DNA of 64,000 nucleotides from Chamaecyparis obtusa (Eukaryota > Streptophyta > Pinopsida > Cupressales > Cupressaceae), in assembly GCA_027943335.1 (NCBI GenBank), contig BSBK01005146.1, positions 1,182,001-1,246,000 on the forward strand. The letters run 5' to 3'. The position numbers were made by a program, and so were the translations under genes. Shown one piece after another: positions 11,226 to 22,639 of the stretch; position 1 is the stretch's first letter; every line of letters begins with the position of its first letter. Under the pieces are notes generated by a model that was not told the origin of the DNA, ran no database searches, and saw only the letters and a list, made by a program, of their open reading frames with translations.

Positions 11226-11240
11226 CTCACTCTGATACCA
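11226..11240 (-). other. Gypsy-A primer binding site
   Basis: On the minus strand, TGGTATCAGAGTGAGG begins two bases after the 5' LTR. The first ten bases match the 3' end of initiator methionine tRNA, the usual primer of chromoviruses. Confidence 0.8.
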
Positions 11241-11242
11241 CC

Positions 11243-11894
11243 TGATGCAAGGGAGAATGGGGAGAGGGTCCAAAGGCACACCCTAACCAAATCCACCTTG
11301 TAAAGATCACACATAGAAGCAACAACACAGAGAAGTGAGAGAGAGAATGTAGAAACTTTCATATATTAACTTCAATTGATTCACACATGTCAGGTTGTAA
11401 GGCCTTCCTAGTTTAGGCTAGATATTACAATCAAGTACAAAATTCCTCCAATATGCGAGGATCTGTCAATAATCTCTAATCTTCTGGCTTATATCTTATA
11501 ACTCCACTAACTCCTAAACTCTAACCAAACAACTTCATTTATACAAGAGGCTACTGAACAAGCCAGCCTTTAGATCCATCATCAATGGAAGGAATGACTA
11601 GATCTAGGTCCACATGCTTCCCAATGATAGATACCATTATTAAATCTATGACCAATAATAAATGCAAGATTCAACCTCAACAGAAATCCAAAATAAACAA
11701 CTCGGTAAGAAAGCATAACTGAGCGCCAGATAAGCATCACTGAGTGCCAGGGAAATTACCGACCAACACCGGTAACAAAGGACACTAAGCAACACCGAAC
11801 CAACTTAGTCAAAGAAGGAACCAAGAAACACAAAAAACTTCAAACATATTTTGGTGACACAGGATTGCCAAGGACCTGACATGCTCCTGCATTA
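11243..11894 (-). repeat. Gypsy-A 5' LTR
   Basis: Counterpart of 5967-6623, starting TGATGCAAG. Its right end reads CTGCATTA instead of the expected ...GCATCA. A TATA-like sequence (tataaatg on the minus strand, about 11536-11543) is the likely promoter. Confidence 0.87.
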
Positions 11895-12250
11895 ATCCAT
11901 GTGAGCTTGATCCTTGAATCCTATTGGTTGATGTATTTTCTCCCATTTGGTGGTTGATGGAAAATTAGGATTTATTAATTAAATTTATTTAATATGTTTA
12001 GCCATGTGTACCCCTTGAATGGGTTGATTTGATTTAAATGAACTATGCAATTAATTAGATTAATTTTACAATTAATTGATTTAGCTTGATTTATTCGATT
12101 TAAATTGATTTTATCACTTTTGATTTTCAATAATTTGGATTATGGCTTGATTAAAAATTTTCTTTGATTTTAGCTTGATTTGATTTTATTGCCTTGATTT
12201 TACCTTGGTTGCTCACATGAATTAATCTTGTCCATTTTCAGGTGATTAAA
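11895..12250 (-). repeat. Gypsy-B 3' LTR, truncated
   Basis: Matches 58575-58931 along its length (shared gtgagcttgatccttgaatc and ttgtccatttt-caggtgatta). The homologue of 58072-58574 is missing on the left, where Gypsy-A abuts. It lies directly outside the Gypsy-B polypurine tract. Confidence 0.82.
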
Positions 12251-12266
12251 AATGCCCCTCTTTGAA
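12251..12266 (-). other. Gypsy-B polypurine tract
   Basis: On the minus strand ttcaaagaggggcatt sits directly before the 3' LTR. The same AAAGAGGGGCA core lies at the inner edge of the Gypsy-C 3' LTR (31545-31560). Confidence 0.8.
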
Positions 12267-12800
12267 TTGATGCATGAAGCGTATCGGTTCAAAGAATATC
12301 CTGATCGTTTTGATGAGAAGTCTTGATTAGATTGATGTCTGATTTGATACTCAATAGAAGATACAGATTTTGATGATATGATAGATGCAATTTCAATTGA
12401 TTTGAATTCCTTGATGATCAATCTAATGATAGGTTATTTGATATGGTGCCTAATTTGATATTTGATGCCCATTTTGATTGATAAGCGAACATTTTTCTGA
12501 TAAAAGACTAAGCTTTGATTTGATGGTCGTGCCCCTAATTCACTGATTATGATGTTGATCTTGATTTCCCGAGTGTATGCCCCCTTGGAAATGAAATGAA
12601 ATTTGAGAATGGTGAAATATATTGCATTTTTTTATCAATTTACATTGAATAAGCTCAATTAATAATGAATTTTGATTTCATTTCTGATAATGTATTTGTG
12701 ATGATGTGATGACAAATACCCCTAATTTGGGTAAACGGGTGAAAGATTTGGGTCTCGGGTCATTTTCTGGTCAAAAATGCCCCTTTTAGGTCAAAATGGG
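12267..12800. other. Gypsy-B 3' region upstream of the antisense gene
   Basis: Non-coding, rich in TTGAT and TGATG runs. The part to about 12551 is duplicated at 58948-59244, inside the partial second copy. Because it lies immediately upstream of the + strand TATA box at 12802, it may also act as the antisense promoter. Confidence 0.6.
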
Positions 12801-12801
12801 C

Positions 12802-12809
12802 TATATATA
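12802..12809 (+). promoter_or_regulatory. TATA box of the antisense gene in Gypsy-B
   Basis: TATATATA in gggctatatataggtg, followed by a C/T-rich stretch (ttcccttttcacttttcac) typical of plant start sites. It is on the strand opposite to gag-pol and about 1.1 kb before the PMD reading frame. Confidence 0.5.
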
Positions 12810-13054
12810 GGTGTAAAAGGTCTTTTTACTATTCATTTTTACCTTCCCTTTTCACTTTTCACTTTGACCCCTTTCTAAGATTTTTGACGATGGTGATCTC
12901 GATTCATGAGCATAGGTTCGAGTGAGGCCGTTGTTATCTACATCCACCTGGCTACCAACCTCCGATATGTACTCTGACAACCTGCTTTGTTATATTTTTC
13001 ATTTAACTTGAAAAATTTTGGATTTTTCTAGGAAAAACTATATTTTTTTCTTTT

Positions 13055-13400
13055 TTCAAATTAAATAGCATGTACACTAGTTTTTGTAGCACATACACCT
13101 TTCTTAAAGTGCATCTACAATTTTCTACAATGCGTACACCATTTTCAATAGCACGTACAAATTTTAGAACTAGGGCACAATTCACAACCACCCTTTCATG
13201 TAGTGTGTATAATTTTAATTGCGCTTTTGATTATTTTAGCAGTGTGTACAGGGGTTTCTTGTAGCGTATACTAAGTTCTATAGTGTGTACACATTGTTGT
13301 AGTGCATTTGATAAATTTTGTAGCGCATTTACTATTTTAAACTGCACTTTTGGCTTTCAGTGCTTTCAAGCAATAAAATAGCACGTGCACCCTATTTGGT
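13055..13400 (+). repeat. Array of about sixteen degenerate 21 bp monomers (antisense leader)
   Basis: Monomers follow the pattern TGTAGYGYGTACACNNTTTT with a step of about 21 bp. Early units carry GTACAC; later ones change to GCATTT and GCTTTCAA types. The Gypsy-B sense leader (57590-57985) has the same monomer type and order on the other strand. Overlapping ORFs (13003-13264) are by-products of the repeats. Confidence 0.7.
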
Positions 13401-13681
13401 CAAATTTACAAGCTTCTAAGTCAATTTTTTGATCCGTCTGGTGTCGTCAATCAGTTGATTAGCTTAGGTATCGAGTCTGGTGGATAGCAATTCATATGAT
13501 GTCAGTTCTAGTCATGTCATATTGAATGTTTGATGGTCAATCTTGATTTAGCTAATGGATGATGATAAATTTTCCATCCTCTCTTAATAGAATCAAGAAA
13601 ATTGATTGTGGTTTGATTAGGTTTTATTGACTTAAGATGATCCAATATGTAATGATTTTGATTTCTAATGTGTTTAACTTG

Positions 13682-13690
13682 CTTTTGCAG
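13682..13690 (+). promoter_or_regulatory. Possible 3' splice site before the PMD exon
   Basis: cttgcttttgcag|g is a good plant acceptor (T-rich tract then CAG/G) and lies between the repeat leader and the PMD reading frame. No donor is assigned. Inference only. Confidence 0.3.
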
Positions 13691-13699
13691 GCTAAGCTT

Positions 13700-15484
13700 T
13701 AAAAGCTCAATGTTCGTGGCTTGTACCCATTGCCATTTAGTATGATTGATGACTTGAGTGGAGAAAAGTGTCGAGTCATTGGCTAATGTGGTTTGTCATT
13801 CCTTATTTCTCTCCCTTAATTCTACATGAATTGGGGTCTACTTATAGCTATGGTAGAGTGATGGCACTCTAACCATAATACCTTCCACATGTCGATGGGG
13901 GAGATGACCATCACTCCTGAGGATGTCTATCGATTGTTTCACATCCCTACTCATGGGGAGATGGTTTACTATGATCAGGTCTATGATAGGACCATTTGCA
14001 GATGTCTATTTCTAACCCGACGATTGGGGAGGAGAGTATTTAGTGAACATAGTTTCCATCTTTTCTCATTCTTCCTATAGTTTTGGGTGCACTTCTTGGT
14101 GGTTTTCTGGTGCCTGATCGGCATGGTCTTGGAGGACATGATTGCACAACCTCTTAGATTTGATTGGGGATCATGCGTCCTAGCTCAGTTATACCATGAG
14201 CTTCATGATGTGGTGTATCAGCGTAGGGCCACTCTATCTGTTGGGGTGGTCCTACTATAGTTATGGACATAGGAGCACATCCCTATCACTTGTCCTAATT
14301 TAGTTCGACATCGTGATCCAGGTTGGCTTTTCACTTGGATGTACAAGGGTATGGTGGTGCAGGCCCATTTGGGAAAGTTAGATTACTAGAGCCACATTCA
14401 TGATGACATTGATCAAGTAATTTGGTGACCATACATTGGTTGTGAGGCATAGGTGGAGGATGCAGTGAAGTTTCCATTTATGTGCATGCCTCACTAGATG
14501 ATAGGGCATAACCTTTGATCATTGAGAGATTTTATTTTTTGGCAGTTATATGCCAGTTCAGGCATATACAGGGTATGCTACAGGGATTGGCACTATATGC
14601 TCAAGTACAGGTGGAGAGGTCCTTATGGGGCCCTCAAATTGATTATCACATAGCTCATGAGGATTTTTGTAGCTGCCCCACCTTGTGTGTGATATGAGAG
14701 ACCACATAGTAGATATAGGTATGACTGATGACTACATAGCATGGTTCATTCAGAACCTCTTTATGAGATTCACCGATCCAGCTAAGCGAGTGTCGGGGAT
14801 CAAGGAGGAGTCTGATGATGATGGTGGGGATGGTGATGGTGATGGTGGTGGTGGTCAAAGATGAGATCATCGAGGACACCAAGGATGAAGAGGTGACAAA
14901 GGAGGTAGGGCTATTATACCTATTATTGCTGCTTCTCCTATTCCTCCTGGAGGTGGTGTATAGATGAGGGGTGGTCGAGTGAGAGTGAGAGGTGGGCATT
15001 ACAAAGCCCAACATCATGTGGGTGTGGATAGATTGGCTAGAAGGGCCAACATAGAGTGTAGGTTTACAGGCAAGTTGGTGCATCGGTCATTGCTGATGTG
15101 GATGCATAGGCTACACAGATTTTGTTAGATCAGACACAGGGTCCTCTAGCACCTATTCCTCCATAGGATCCTCTTGCATAGGCTCCTTCTTCTTCTTCCA
15201 TGCCATCCTCTTCAATTCTTCTATCTTCTCCCATTCCATCTTTGTCTATGGCTCCACCATAGGCTCCTCTTGTACAGGCTCCTCCTACAGAGGCTCTAGT
15301 GTTTGTTGTAGATGCTTGGGTGTTACACTTTGATGTATCAAAGATTAGGCAATAGGCTAGTCAGTTGGGTAGCATGATTTAGGCCTTCATGGCTTCCATG
15401 AGTCAGCACAGGCTACATGCTAGCTCGAGTCGGGGTACCGATCCTGGTCCTAATCCTGATGGTGTTGGTGGTTCTAGTAGTTGA
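13700..15484 (+). pseudogene. Plant mobile domain (PMD) protein gene, antisense within Gypsy-B, decayed
   Basis: The best piece (13889-14080 and just upstream) reads TFHMSMGEMTITPEDVYRLF, the signature opening of the plant mobile domain (usually W..TH.FH...GEMT.T.EDV). Further blocks are FDWGSCVLAQLYHELHDVV, WEHIPITCPNLVRH-like, LFTWMYKG and IDQVIW.PYIG. The end is Gly/Asp-rich (about 14810-14860) and then Pro/Ser-rich (about 15140-15300). It stops at about 15484. Stops and shifts break it. PMD proteins occur as host silencing factors (MAIN/MAIL family) and as cargo of retroelements. The position, behind integrase and antisense, matches the extra antisense ORFs described in Tat elements. The cargo's role is unknown. 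Confidence 0.75.
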
Positions 15485-17377
15485 TATTTTTTATATGATA
15501 TACTCATTCTTTGATGTACATGATGATGTTCATTTTTTATATAGAGACATTGGACTCGCATTATTTTATCAATTTTTGTTGTTTATGATTTGATACTCAT
15601 TGTACTTTGATGGACTTTGATTCCCATATGTTGGTATTTTTTATAATACTATGGACTTCGGTACTCATTGATAAATTTACTTTTATATGATATCATCATG
15701 TGTTGGACTTTATTTTTTAGGTGCTTTATATGATATGAAGATCTACATTATTCTATCTCTATATGCTTTGTTTTTATGCTTTTTCAAATGCATTTTATGA
15801 TATGAATGCACATGCCTATTGATGAGTTTGTCCTACTTATGACATAGTATAGATGGATGCATATGATACATGGTTTAATGTTTATGATATATGATGATGA
15901 TATTTAATGATTTTAATGATTAATTCTATGTGATTATGCTTATGGATAATGCAATGGATGAAAATGAGATATAAACGTGATGTACTTATATGATGCAATG
16001 TATGGATTTTGATATTCTTAATGATTAATGATAAATGTTATGGTAAATTATATAAATGATATATGAGTTAATTTTGATGATGTAAATGTAATGATATATT
16101 ATATATGGATGAAATGATTATGTAGATGTAAATGCAATGATATAATGAAATTCATCTATATGAAAAATGAAATGTATCAGTGATATGAAATGCAATGCTT
16201 TAAAAATGAACTCCATGTAATTAATAATGTCCTAATGATGAAATTAATGCCACTACACAATGAGATTTAATCAATGAATGCAAACTAATGTAACTTATGT
16301 TTTAAATGAACTTAATGGTATGATGAGAATGATTATGGATGCAAGGATTTTATTTTAAAATGAATGCAAACTAAATATAATGAATGTAATGGATATGACC
16401 TATAATGACAATGAAAGATTTGATTTAAAATGAATGCAATTAAAGTGGCTAAATGGAACAAACTAAAATGAATACAAACTAATGCAATGCAATTTAAATG
16501 AACTTAGGTTAATGTCCTAAATGGATGCAAGATTACAATGAATGAGATGAATCTAACAAATCTAATTAATTTAATGCAAAGCACCTTTGTTTTTTATTTT
16601 TATTTTTTATTTCCAACACACTCTATCACACATAGTTTTTGATGTACGTTTGATGTGATTTTCGATTAACTCCACCCCCCTTTCTTTCTCTTTTTCAATT
16701 TCCATTTTTTGAGCTAAGAAAAGAAAATCACTTAAATGCATTTAATCTAGGATGGATGCAGCTAGCTGTCACTATTCACAAATTAGGAGCTTATATTCAT
16801 CATTGAGTAATTTGGAATCCTGAGATTAGTACAACCATCACTAGTTCGAATATGATGACATGAATACCTCTTTCTTTTTGCATGGTGCTTTCCCATTTTG
16901 TGGTACAACTATCATTGATTGAAATGAATCATGAGAGTATTAATATTGATTTTGTCAGATTCTATGTTGCAAGTGGATTTTGGTATTATGATATTTAACA
17001 TCAAAATATCTAAGGTATCCTGTTCCGTAAACAAACAAAGATCTTGGTTTTCCATATGTACATGTCCTCGGTGATTATTTGATGATCATGTCCTTAGACA
17101 AATAATAAATACTTTAAAACTTTGACCTTAAGATACTTATTCAGAAATCAATAAAATATCATGCTTTCATCATAGCTTGTCTAGTTTAAAAACTTTCATC
17201 GATGCTAGAAAGACATGATTTCATCAATCAAGTCAACACTTAGAAAAAATTTGCATCATTTTTCAAATCCATATTTCAAGTATAGTTTTATCCATTTGAT
17301 ATTTTTAATCCTAATAAAGATAAGGTCTTTGTGAGATCTTGGATCAAAATTTTGCATTTGTTCAATTGATGTTTAGA
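15485..17377. other. Long AT-rich non-coding tail between the PMD gene and integrase
   Basis: No coding similarity. From about 15840 to 16560 it is dominated by short repeats of ATGATAT, AATGAATGCAA and TTAATG with no strict period. The remainder to 17377 is ordinary AT-rich sequence. It separates two convergent reading frames, so it should hold the 3' ends of both the antisense PMD transcript and the genomic transcript. Confidence 0.55.
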
Positions 17378-17574
17378 TTAGGATTGAGCGGTTAAGTGTT
17401 TCACTTGTACTTTGATGAATTGATTCGGTGTCAAATTGATGTTTCCTTTGATTAATCCATCCTCCTTTAGAGTATGTTTTCCCCTAGTTTGATGTAATTG
17501 TGTTGTGGGACTTGGGATTTTACCGATTGAATGGATTTTCTCTTTTTTTCTATTTTTCAAGCCTTTTCCTTTTT

Positions 17575-17720
17575 TTTCTACCAAGGTGCCTATTTTCTAG
17601 GTTTTCACCAAGGCACATTTTCTCTTTTCTTGATTTTTTTTTTGTATTCTCTTTTTTTTCATTTTTTTTTGTTTCTACATCATCAAGGCACCTATTTTCT
17701 AGGTTTTCACCAAGACAACA
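17575..17720 (-). repeat. Repeated motif behind integrase (Gypsy-B copy)
   Basis: Two copies about 103 bp apart (17581-17616, 17684-17719) share CTATTTTCTAGGTTTTCACC with flanking CCAAGG, set in T-rich sequence. The same motif occurs at 33613-33820 in Gypsy-C at the same place relative to integrase. One minus frame reads LGENLENRHLG. Overlapping + strand ORFs (17500-17803) are T-tract artefacts. Confidence 0.6.
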
Positions 17721-17934
17721 TCTCTTTTAGGATCAATTCTGAATGTTTTAGCTTTCTTCATGCTCAATTTTCCACTATTTTTTTATCTTTTCTACATTTC
17801 TAATTTGTTTTCCCTTTTCTGCTTTTCAATGTTTTTGAATTTTTCAGGATCTCTTTTGACTATGTACAATAAATGGGATGCTCTTTCATCTGATTCTTTG
17901 ATACTCTTTTTCTTTATACCCTTTTAGTTTCTTT

Positions 17935-19173
17935 ATGTGTAGAACCTTTTCAAGTGTATATTATTAATGGGTTCTTTTGAATCTTCTCCTTCACAATCAA
18001 CTAGTTTGTAAGTGCCAGTTCCAAAAGATGAAGTGATAAAAAAATGTCCTAACTAGTTTGCTTCCCATTTTAATTTCTTCTTCATTTTTGGGGTTTTCTC
18101 ACAACACCAGGTCACCTATTTGAAATATCCTCAGTTTTATATGCTTTTTATAGTTCCTTGACATTCGGTTCTGATACATTTTTAATTGGTCAAAATCTTG
18201 TCATTGTCTTTCATCTAGTAGATCTAGTTCTTGCAACCTAGTGACCTCACTTAGTAACCCATGTAATGAGACTCTTAAAGATGGGATTTCTACCTCCAAA
18301 GGTAAAATTTCTTATGCTCCATAAACTAGTGAGAATGGTGTAGCTCCTGTAGGTGTTCTGATGCTTGTCCTATAAGCCCATAGAGTAGGGTTTATTTAAA
18401 TGTGCCAATCTCTCCCTAAATTATCCACTATTCTCTTCAATATCTTTAATATGTTCTTGTGTGTAGCTTCTTCTTGTCCATTACCTTGTAGGTAATATAT
18501 TGAAGATGAGTGATGTACCACATGAAATTTTGAACATAGTTCTTTCAAATCCTTGTTTTTGAAATGTTTTGCATTATCGTTATGATGGTGTGAGGAACAC
18601 CATATCTAAAAATTATGTGATTTAATATGAATAAGGATATTTCTTTCTTGTGGCAGTGGATAAGGGTACAACTTCTACCCATTTGGTAAAATAATCCATT
18701 GCAGTAATCATGAATTTATCACCATTTGAAGATGGTGGATAAATCATCCCTATCAAATCTAAACACCATTGATAAAAGGGCCATGGTGTATTCATAGGAT
18801 GAAGATCTTGTTTTGGCATGTGGATTAAGTTCCCATGGTGCTAGAATTTATGACATATTTTTGCAAAGTGACAAGCATCTTTCTCCATAGAAGGCCAAAA
18901 ATATCCTATCCAAAGGAGTTTCTTAGCTAGGGTTAAACCATTCAAATGTGACCCACAAATCCCCTCATGAATTTATTGTAAGGCTATGGTTGATTCCTCT
19001 TTCTCTAGACACCTTAGAAGCATTCCATCTAGACTCTTGCGATATAATGTGTGAGATACCAGGGTATAGCGAGAAGCTTGGCATATAAAGCTTTTCTTTT
19101 AATTTTTGGTTTGGTCTAAGGGTAAGATTTGGTCTTTTAAGTAGGTGTAAATAGCTCCATATCAAGGTGAGTC
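17935..19173 (-). pseudogene. Gypsy-B integrase
   Basis: Read on the minus strand from the Copia-E junction: YGAIYTYLKDQILPLD (pre-integrase), the zinc region (HEGICGSHLNGLTLAKKLL, WPSMEKDACHFAKIC), the core with WCLDLIGMIYPPSSNGDKF (first Asp), YFTKWVEVVPLSTATRKK, and a C-terminal end near LKRFYT at about 17940. The second Asp and the Glu regions are badly broken (18600-18300). It aligns block for block with Gypsy-C integrase. Stops and shifts are many. Confidence 0.8.
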
Positions 19174-20661
19174 TGTTAGAATAACTGAGAGGGGGGGGGG
19201 TGAATCAGTTATCCAGTGTCCCAAAACAAAATGTATAATTCAAAACTATTTCTTCAATTTCTCCTCGTCGGTAAACACTAAATACTTTCACTGTTTGTAC
19301 TTTTACCGATTACCAGTCTAATACTATAACAAATTATCAATCAAATCTAACATGTAACATGTAAAGAATAATAAAAAACAAATATCACAATCAACACATA
19401 ACATAAGAGATTTAACGTGGAAACCCTGTAAAGGGAAAAACCACCTAGAACCGGCAACCCAAAATTGTTCACTCTTCTGAAGTGAGGTCGGTTAAGACCC
19501 AACCCTGTTAAAGGTTACAAACACACTGTCAAGTGTGACCTTGTTAGAGGATTTTAGACTAGAAGTTATCGTCCAACCAGCATTCACTATGGGGTTGACA
19601 GGATAACAATGTTCATTCTATGAATGATACATCATAAGACTTTTAGAGTCCACTCGGTTAAGAGATTTTGACTATATACAATGGATAAATATGTAACAGT
19701 AAATGACCTACCTTAATACAACTTCAATTGTAGATTACAGATCAATATTTAGTCCATACAAATCCTTCTGATCAATATTTCACTTTAGATTTAATACTGT
19801 ATCAACTTACTATCCATTGGTAATTGCTCTCTGTAGCTCGGTAATTGTTCTGCAGCTCGGTTCTTACTAACCAGTATGATCAGAATGCATGAAAACCTTG
19901 TTCACATGATATTCCTGCAGTTTCTACTTCTTCCGGCATCATCATAAAGAAATTATGTTCTCTTATATAGATGAGTAAATCATTTTCTTCTCTGCCATCA
20001 GATTTTTCCACTTAACCACATTCATAGATTTTGCCGCTTAAAACTTTCTCGGTACTTGTTCAATAACATGTTTCAATCTTCTCAGTTAGATCTTTTCTGA
20101 ATTTCATCAGTTGTCGATCTGTGCAACAAACATTATCTGTTACCTCGATGTTATACACTTGCCAGCTCATCAATCTTATTGGCTAAAATAATCATTTAAT
20201 TCATTTTGTTCCGCTCGGTTAACAAAGAAATGCATCGGTGAACACTGCTCAGTTAATATTGCGATTGGTATACACTATACTCCATCGGTGTATACTAGAA
20301 ATGCTTCATTTACCGACAACACTGCTTTGTGTCTTTCATCTCTATACTTTATTATAAATGAATGCAACATAATAAATTCAATATCATCAAGTCATAGACT
20401 CATCAACAAGTTACTCAATGTGTTCCTTATTCTCATCTATCATGTACATCTTTCCTCATGTAGATTTCTCTATTCTTCATCTCTTTCACCTTTCTTTAGA
20501 TGTCTCGGTATAGTAACTTACAAGATAAGTGATGTCAAACTAGTTGACATCAATGATAACATAATACTTATTTAATCATATTACATATCTAATCAAAAAC
20601 TCCTCAGTGATCTTTAATCATAGATTCTTCAATCAGATTCCAAATCAGTTGTAGTCCAACA
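19174..20661 (-). repeat. Copia-E 3' LTR
   Basis: TGTTAGAATAACTG ... GTAGTCCAACA. Very similar to 25439-26903 by eye, with scattered substitutions and a longer G run near 19190. The short ORF at 20288-20575 inside it is not a gene. Confidence 0.92.
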
Positions 20662-20676
20662 ATCTCTCCGTTCGGC
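20662..20676 (-). other. Copia-E polypurine tract
   Basis: Minus strand gccgaacggagagat lies directly before the 3' LTR start TGTTGGAC. Confidence 0.75.
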
Positions 20677-21189
20677 ATTGATGGCAACTCAAGTAATATG
20701 AAATGTACCATACACATACCAATCGTATATTCTACAACTTGTAAACAAATTTTTTAATTCAAATAGACTTAATATGTTTAATCACTATGTTAATAAACCA
20801 GCATTAAATAATATAGCTTTACCATCCTATAGTTGTGTTCTTTGCAGTTCTCTTGTTCCTACTTTTGTTCTTTGTAACTGATCTTCAATACTTTATCTCA
20901 TTCAGATTGTCTCTCCCTTAGATAATTCTCATCAGTGCTTGTTCCTTTTCATATAAACCTCATTGGTGTGTGATCCTTTTCATATTGTTTATCTCTCCCT
21001 TTGACAGCAATGCCAAAGAAAGCAAACAAACAATCCTGTCTTCCTCTGTATCTCTGTATACTGATATTCCAATCAGATCAAGTTCTCAAACTTAATCACA
21101 ACCTTGAACATGATTCAAAGTGTGAACTATGCTACATCAACATGAATGATCATCTGATAAAAATAGGCTGATGCAACATCCAAATCACC
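20677..21189 (-). other. Copia-E 3' untranslated region
   Basis: Non-coding stretch between the RNase H stop and the polypurine tract. Nothing else recognised. Confidence 0.7.
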
Positions 21190-22620
21190 TTAGTGACTGA
21201 TAGACAGGGGACGGACCCCAAGTCTAGTCCTCAAGTATTTAAATGTGTCCTTCGGTAGTGGCTTTGTAAAAATGTTTGCAAGTTTTTCTTTAGATGTGAC
21301 AAATTCTAACTTCACTTGCTTCTCTTTCACTTGTTCTCTTAAGTAATGATACTTAATAGATATATGCTTTATTTTAGAGTGCATCATAGGATTCTTTGAA
21401 ATATTAATAGCACTAGTGTTGTCACAATATATAATCACCAGGTCAGTGATTACCTCATTCATTCCTTCCAACACTTGTTTGATATATGCAATGTTTGAAT
21501 AGTTAGTAGCAGTAGCAACATACTCTGCTTTAGCTGTAGACTGAAAAATACAAGCCTACTTTTTACTTGTCTAGGTTACAAGTCTTTCACCAAAGAAAAA
21601 TACTCCTCTGGTGGTGCTTTTTCTATCATCCACATTTCCAACCCAATCAGCATCAGTGTAAACTTTCAGTTCAAACTTCCCTTCCTTAGGATACCATAAT
21701 CCATAATTCTCTATTTTCTTTAGGTATCTTTAGATCCTTTTTGTAGCTATCATGTGTGAATCTCTAGGATTAGTAGAAAATCTTGCAACAATTCCCACAA
21801 CATGTGCTATATCTAGTCTACTATGAACTACGTACATTAATTTACCAATCATGGATTGGTAAAGTGTCTAATTTACCTCTATAGTTTCATCCTCCTTTGT
21901 CAATTTTCATCTAGTAGCCATCAGTGTTCCCACAAGTTTAGCATCTTCCATGCCAAATGTTTTTAGTACTTCCTTTATGTATTTAGATTGTGTGATGAAT
22001 ATCCCATCACTCTACTGAATCACTTGTAGTCCAAGAAAGAACTTAATCCCTCTGAACATAGACATTTCAAATTCCTTTTTCATTTCATTAGAAAATGCCT
22101 TGCAGACAAGATCTGAGCCTCCAAAGATAATGTCATCAACAAATATTTCAACAATGATAATAGTATCATCAGTATCACCTTTCACATACAGATTGCTATT
22201 TTCACTTGTTCTAACAAATGCAATACTTAACAAGTAAGTATGCAGTCTTTCATGCCATGCTCTCAGTGCTTGCTTCAAACCATATAAAGCTTTATGTAAT
22301 CTACATACCATGTCTTTATTTTTGGGATCAACAAATCCTTCAGGTTGTTCAATGTAGACCTCTTCTTCAAGTATACCATTCAAAAATGTTGACTTCACAT
22401 CCATTTGATAGACTTTGAATTTCTTGTGTGTAGCATATACAAGTAGCATTCTAACTCCTTCTAATCTAGCAATAGGTGCAAATGTTTCACCATAGTCAAT
22501 GCCTTCTTCCTGTGCATATCCCTTGCATACCAATCTAGCTTTATTTCTTGTGACTTCACCATTTTCATTCAATTTATTCCTGTATATCCACTTAGTACAG
22601 ATAACATTCTTATCTTTTGG
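21190..22620 (-). pseudogene. Copia-E reverse transcriptase and RNase H
   Basis: The piece 22012-22572 has [56 protein letters not shown] and the catalytic FVDDIIFGG. The same frame continues through several stops (GTLMATR, MYVVHSRLDIAHVVGIVARF, TDADWVGNVDDRKS) to the RNase H end at 21190-21474 (NTSAINISKNPMMHSKIKH, FTKPLPKDTFKYLRTRLG). Catalytic residues are present; only stops break this frame. Confidence 0.9.
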
Positions 22621-22639
22621 TCGGGGTACTAAAGACCAG

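Larger units (their letters stand above)
5967..11894 (-). mobile_element. Gypsy-A: Ty3/gypsy chromovirus with two LTRs
   Basis: Minus strand element of 5.9 kb with LTRs at 5967-6623 and 11243-11894, an initiator-Met type primer site, and gag, protease, reverse transcriptase, RNase H, integrase and chromodomain in that order. Frameshifts occur between gag and protease, between reverse transcriptase and RNase H, and in integrase. The 5 bp flanks (tgatg left, atcca right) do not match, so a target duplication is missing. Right of it lies the Gypsy-B LTR, left of it the Copia-A LTR, so one junction has been rearranged. Confidence 0.88.

Noticed and set aside
14655..15083. 142-codon minus strand ORF rich in Thr/Ser/Ile
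   Set aside because: Shadow of the Gly/Asp-rich end of the + strand PMD frame (gatggtgatggtgg repeats).
17500..17803. Phe/Leu-rich + strand ORFs that could pass for membrane proteins
   Set aside because: Translation of T-rich tracts around the repeated motif; same effect at 33501-33803 in Gypsy-C.
19188..19200. Poly(G) run as a possible assembly artefact or quadruplex
   Set aside because: The same run, shorter, recurs in the other Copia-E LTR, so it is part of the LTR; one G run alone does not make a quadruplex.
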